A stretch of 64,000 bases of DNA. It comes from Owenia fusiformis (lineage: Eukaryota; Annelida; Polychaeta; Sabellida; Oweniidae). The stretch covers positions 304,730-368,729 of the forward strand of contig CAIIXF020000003.1 of assembly GCA_903813345.2 (NCBI GenBank), read 5' to 3'. A program made the position numbers and the translations under genes. This document shows, piece by piece, positions 62,420 through 64,000 of the stretch. Position 1 is the stretch's first letter. Each line of letters starts with the position of its first letter. The notes under the pieces are model-generated. The model was not told where the DNA came from and made no database searches. It was given only the letters and a program-made list of their open reading frames with translations.

Positions 62420-64000
62420 AAGGCACACACATTACACACAACTCTGTTCTAGTATCAAGGGGCAGATTTATTAAAATCATACATCTCCAAGAATAACCAC
62501 ACACATTACACGCAACTTTGTTCTAGTTTCGGTTCGGAGGAGGGAAAGATTTATTAAAATTACACATCTCTAAGAATAGCTACACACATATAACACTTAA
62601 CTCTGTTCTACTATCAGGGGGATTTATTAAAATCATACATCTCCAAGAATAGCCACATATATATTACACGCAACTCTGTTCTAGTATCAGGGGGCAGATT
62701 AATTAAAATCATTCATCTCCAAGAATAGTCACACACATATTACACACAACTCTGTTCTTGTGTCAGGTTTGAAGATTTAAAATGATCACACATCTCCAAG
62801 AATAGCCACATACATATTACACACAACTCTGTCCTTGTGTCAGGTGTGAAGATTTATAATGATCACACATCTCCAAGAATAGCCACACACATATTACACA
62901 CAACTCTGTTCTTATGTCAGGTGTGAAGATTTATAATGATCACACATCTCCAAGAATAGCCACATACATATTACACACAACTCTGTTCTTTTGTCAGGTG
63001 TGAAGATTTAAAATGATCACACATCTCCAAGAATAGCCACACACATATTACACACAACTCTGTTCTTATGTCAGGTGTGAAGATTTATAATGATCACACA
63101 TCTCCAAGAATAGCCACATACATATTACACACAACTCTGTTCTTGTGTCAGGTGTGAAGATTTATAATGATCACACATCTCCAAGAATAGCCACATACAT
63201 ATTACACTCAACTCTGTTCTACTATCAGGGGATTTATTAAAATCATACAACTCCAGGAATAGCCACATACATATTACACACAACTCTGTTCTTGTGTCAG
63301 GTGTGAAGATTTATAATGATCACACATCTCCAAGAATAGCCACACACATATTACACTCAACTCTTTTTTATGTCAGGTGTGAAGATTTATGATGATCACA
63401 CATCTCCAAGAATAGCCACATACATATTACACACAACTCTGTTCTTGTGTCAGGTGTGAAGATTTATGATGATCACACATCTCCAAGAATAGCCACACAC
63501 ATATTACACACAACTCTTTTTTATGTCAGGTGTGAAGATTTATAATGATCACACATCTCCAAGAATAGCTACATACATATTACACACAACTCTGTTCTTG
63601 TGTCAGGTGTGAAGAATTATAATGATCACACATCTCCAAGAATAAGCACATACATATTACACTCAACTCTGTTCTACTATCAGGGGATTTATTAAAATTA
63701 TGCATCTCAAAGAATAGCCACATTCACATTACACACAACTCTGTCCTTGCGTCAGGTGTGAAGATTCATTAAAATCACACATCTCCAAGAATAGCCACAC
63801 GCATATTACACACAACTCTGTTCTTATGTTAGGTGTGAAGATTTAAAATGATCACACATCTCGAAGAATAGCTACATACATATTACACACAACTCTGCTC
63901 TAGAATGGGGGGGGGGAGATTTATAAAAATCATACATCTCTAAGAATAGCCACACACACATTACACACAACTCTGTCCTTGTGTCAGGTGTGAAGATTTA
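62420..64000. repeat. 77-bp satellite array, continues past the window
   Basis: About 20 units averaging 77 bp, each with acatctccaagaatagccac, catattacacacaactctgt and a variable part. Two unit types alternate irregularly: one with gtgtcaggtgtgaagattta and one with ctatcaggggatttattaaa. The first units (to about 62700) are mostly of the second type. No ORF. The array starts 26 bp after the MITE. Confidence 0.95.

Noticed and set aside
62420-64000. CRISPR array
   Set aside because: Direct tandem repeats without unique spacers, in a eukaryotic context.

Overview
This looks like nuclear DNA of a marine invertebrate. It is strongly AT-rich, spliced exons carry consensus GT/AG signals, and no prokaryotic operon or ribosome-binding pattern is visible. 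Remnants of animal transposons are packed together: LINE, Penelope-like, hAT, tnp2-like (CMC/EnSpm), Mutator-like, YqaJ and PIN-like ORFs, mariner-type MITEs, satellites and poly-G/C MITEs of the kind common in cnidarians, lophotrochozoans and non-vertebrate deuterostomes. The sequence alone does not fix the phylum.

Layout. 1-6.5 kb: mostly empty, with one candidate first exon, a foldback repeat and a MULE transposase fragment. 6.57-8.9 kb: a CRE+TATA promoter, two minisatellites, a 68-residue membrane microprotein and a poly(A) signal. 10.1-15 kb: a RecQ-like helicase exon with a homopolymer frameshift, then the best gene in the window, a spliced C14orf93-like gene whose last four exons join in perfect phase. 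15-23 kb: tandem repeats, YqaJ-like fragments, unassigned ORFs and poly-G/C MITEs. 23.3-26.9 kb: a transposon end with a hairpin, a decayed tnp2-like transposase, a Mutator-like fragment, a purine-rich 24-bp minisatellite and an uncharacterised repeat-borne protein. 27.0-35.1 kb: an 8117-bp inverted-repeat element with TA duplications, inserted in a repeat whose uninterrupted copy lies at 56.5-56.8 kb. 35.3-46.1 kb: a broken C14orf93-like copy, a RecQ N-terminal fragment, hAT and LINE pieces, and a PIN-like transposon protein. 46.3-49 kb: two short spliced gene models without known family and a mariner-type MITE. 49.6-50.7 kb: LINE 3' end. 50.8-52.2 kb: a 1.36-kb near-perfect palindrome. 52.2-58.8 kb: a kinase N-lobe exon pair with a TATA promoter, a second TATA promoter with repeats, YqaJ, hAT, a third C14orf93-like copy, a Penelope RT fragment and a kinase C-lobe fragment. 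60-64 kb: a short acidic-tail gene, a TIR MITE, and a 77-bp satellite running off the window end.

How the parts relate. Most coding material is mobile-element debris with frameshifts and stops. The exceptions that splice cleanly are the C14orf93-like gene (12.1-15.0 kb), the coiled-coil gene (48.3-49.0 kb) and parts of the 46.3-47.8 kb and 60.5-61.3 kb models. The C14orf93-like sequence occurs three times with shared intron and 3' flank, so it behaves as a DNA-level repeat. Three TATA promoters (6.6, 52.2 and 53.1 kb) resemble each other; two of them drive repeat-filled leaders. All family names rest on motif recognition by eye; no search was run.
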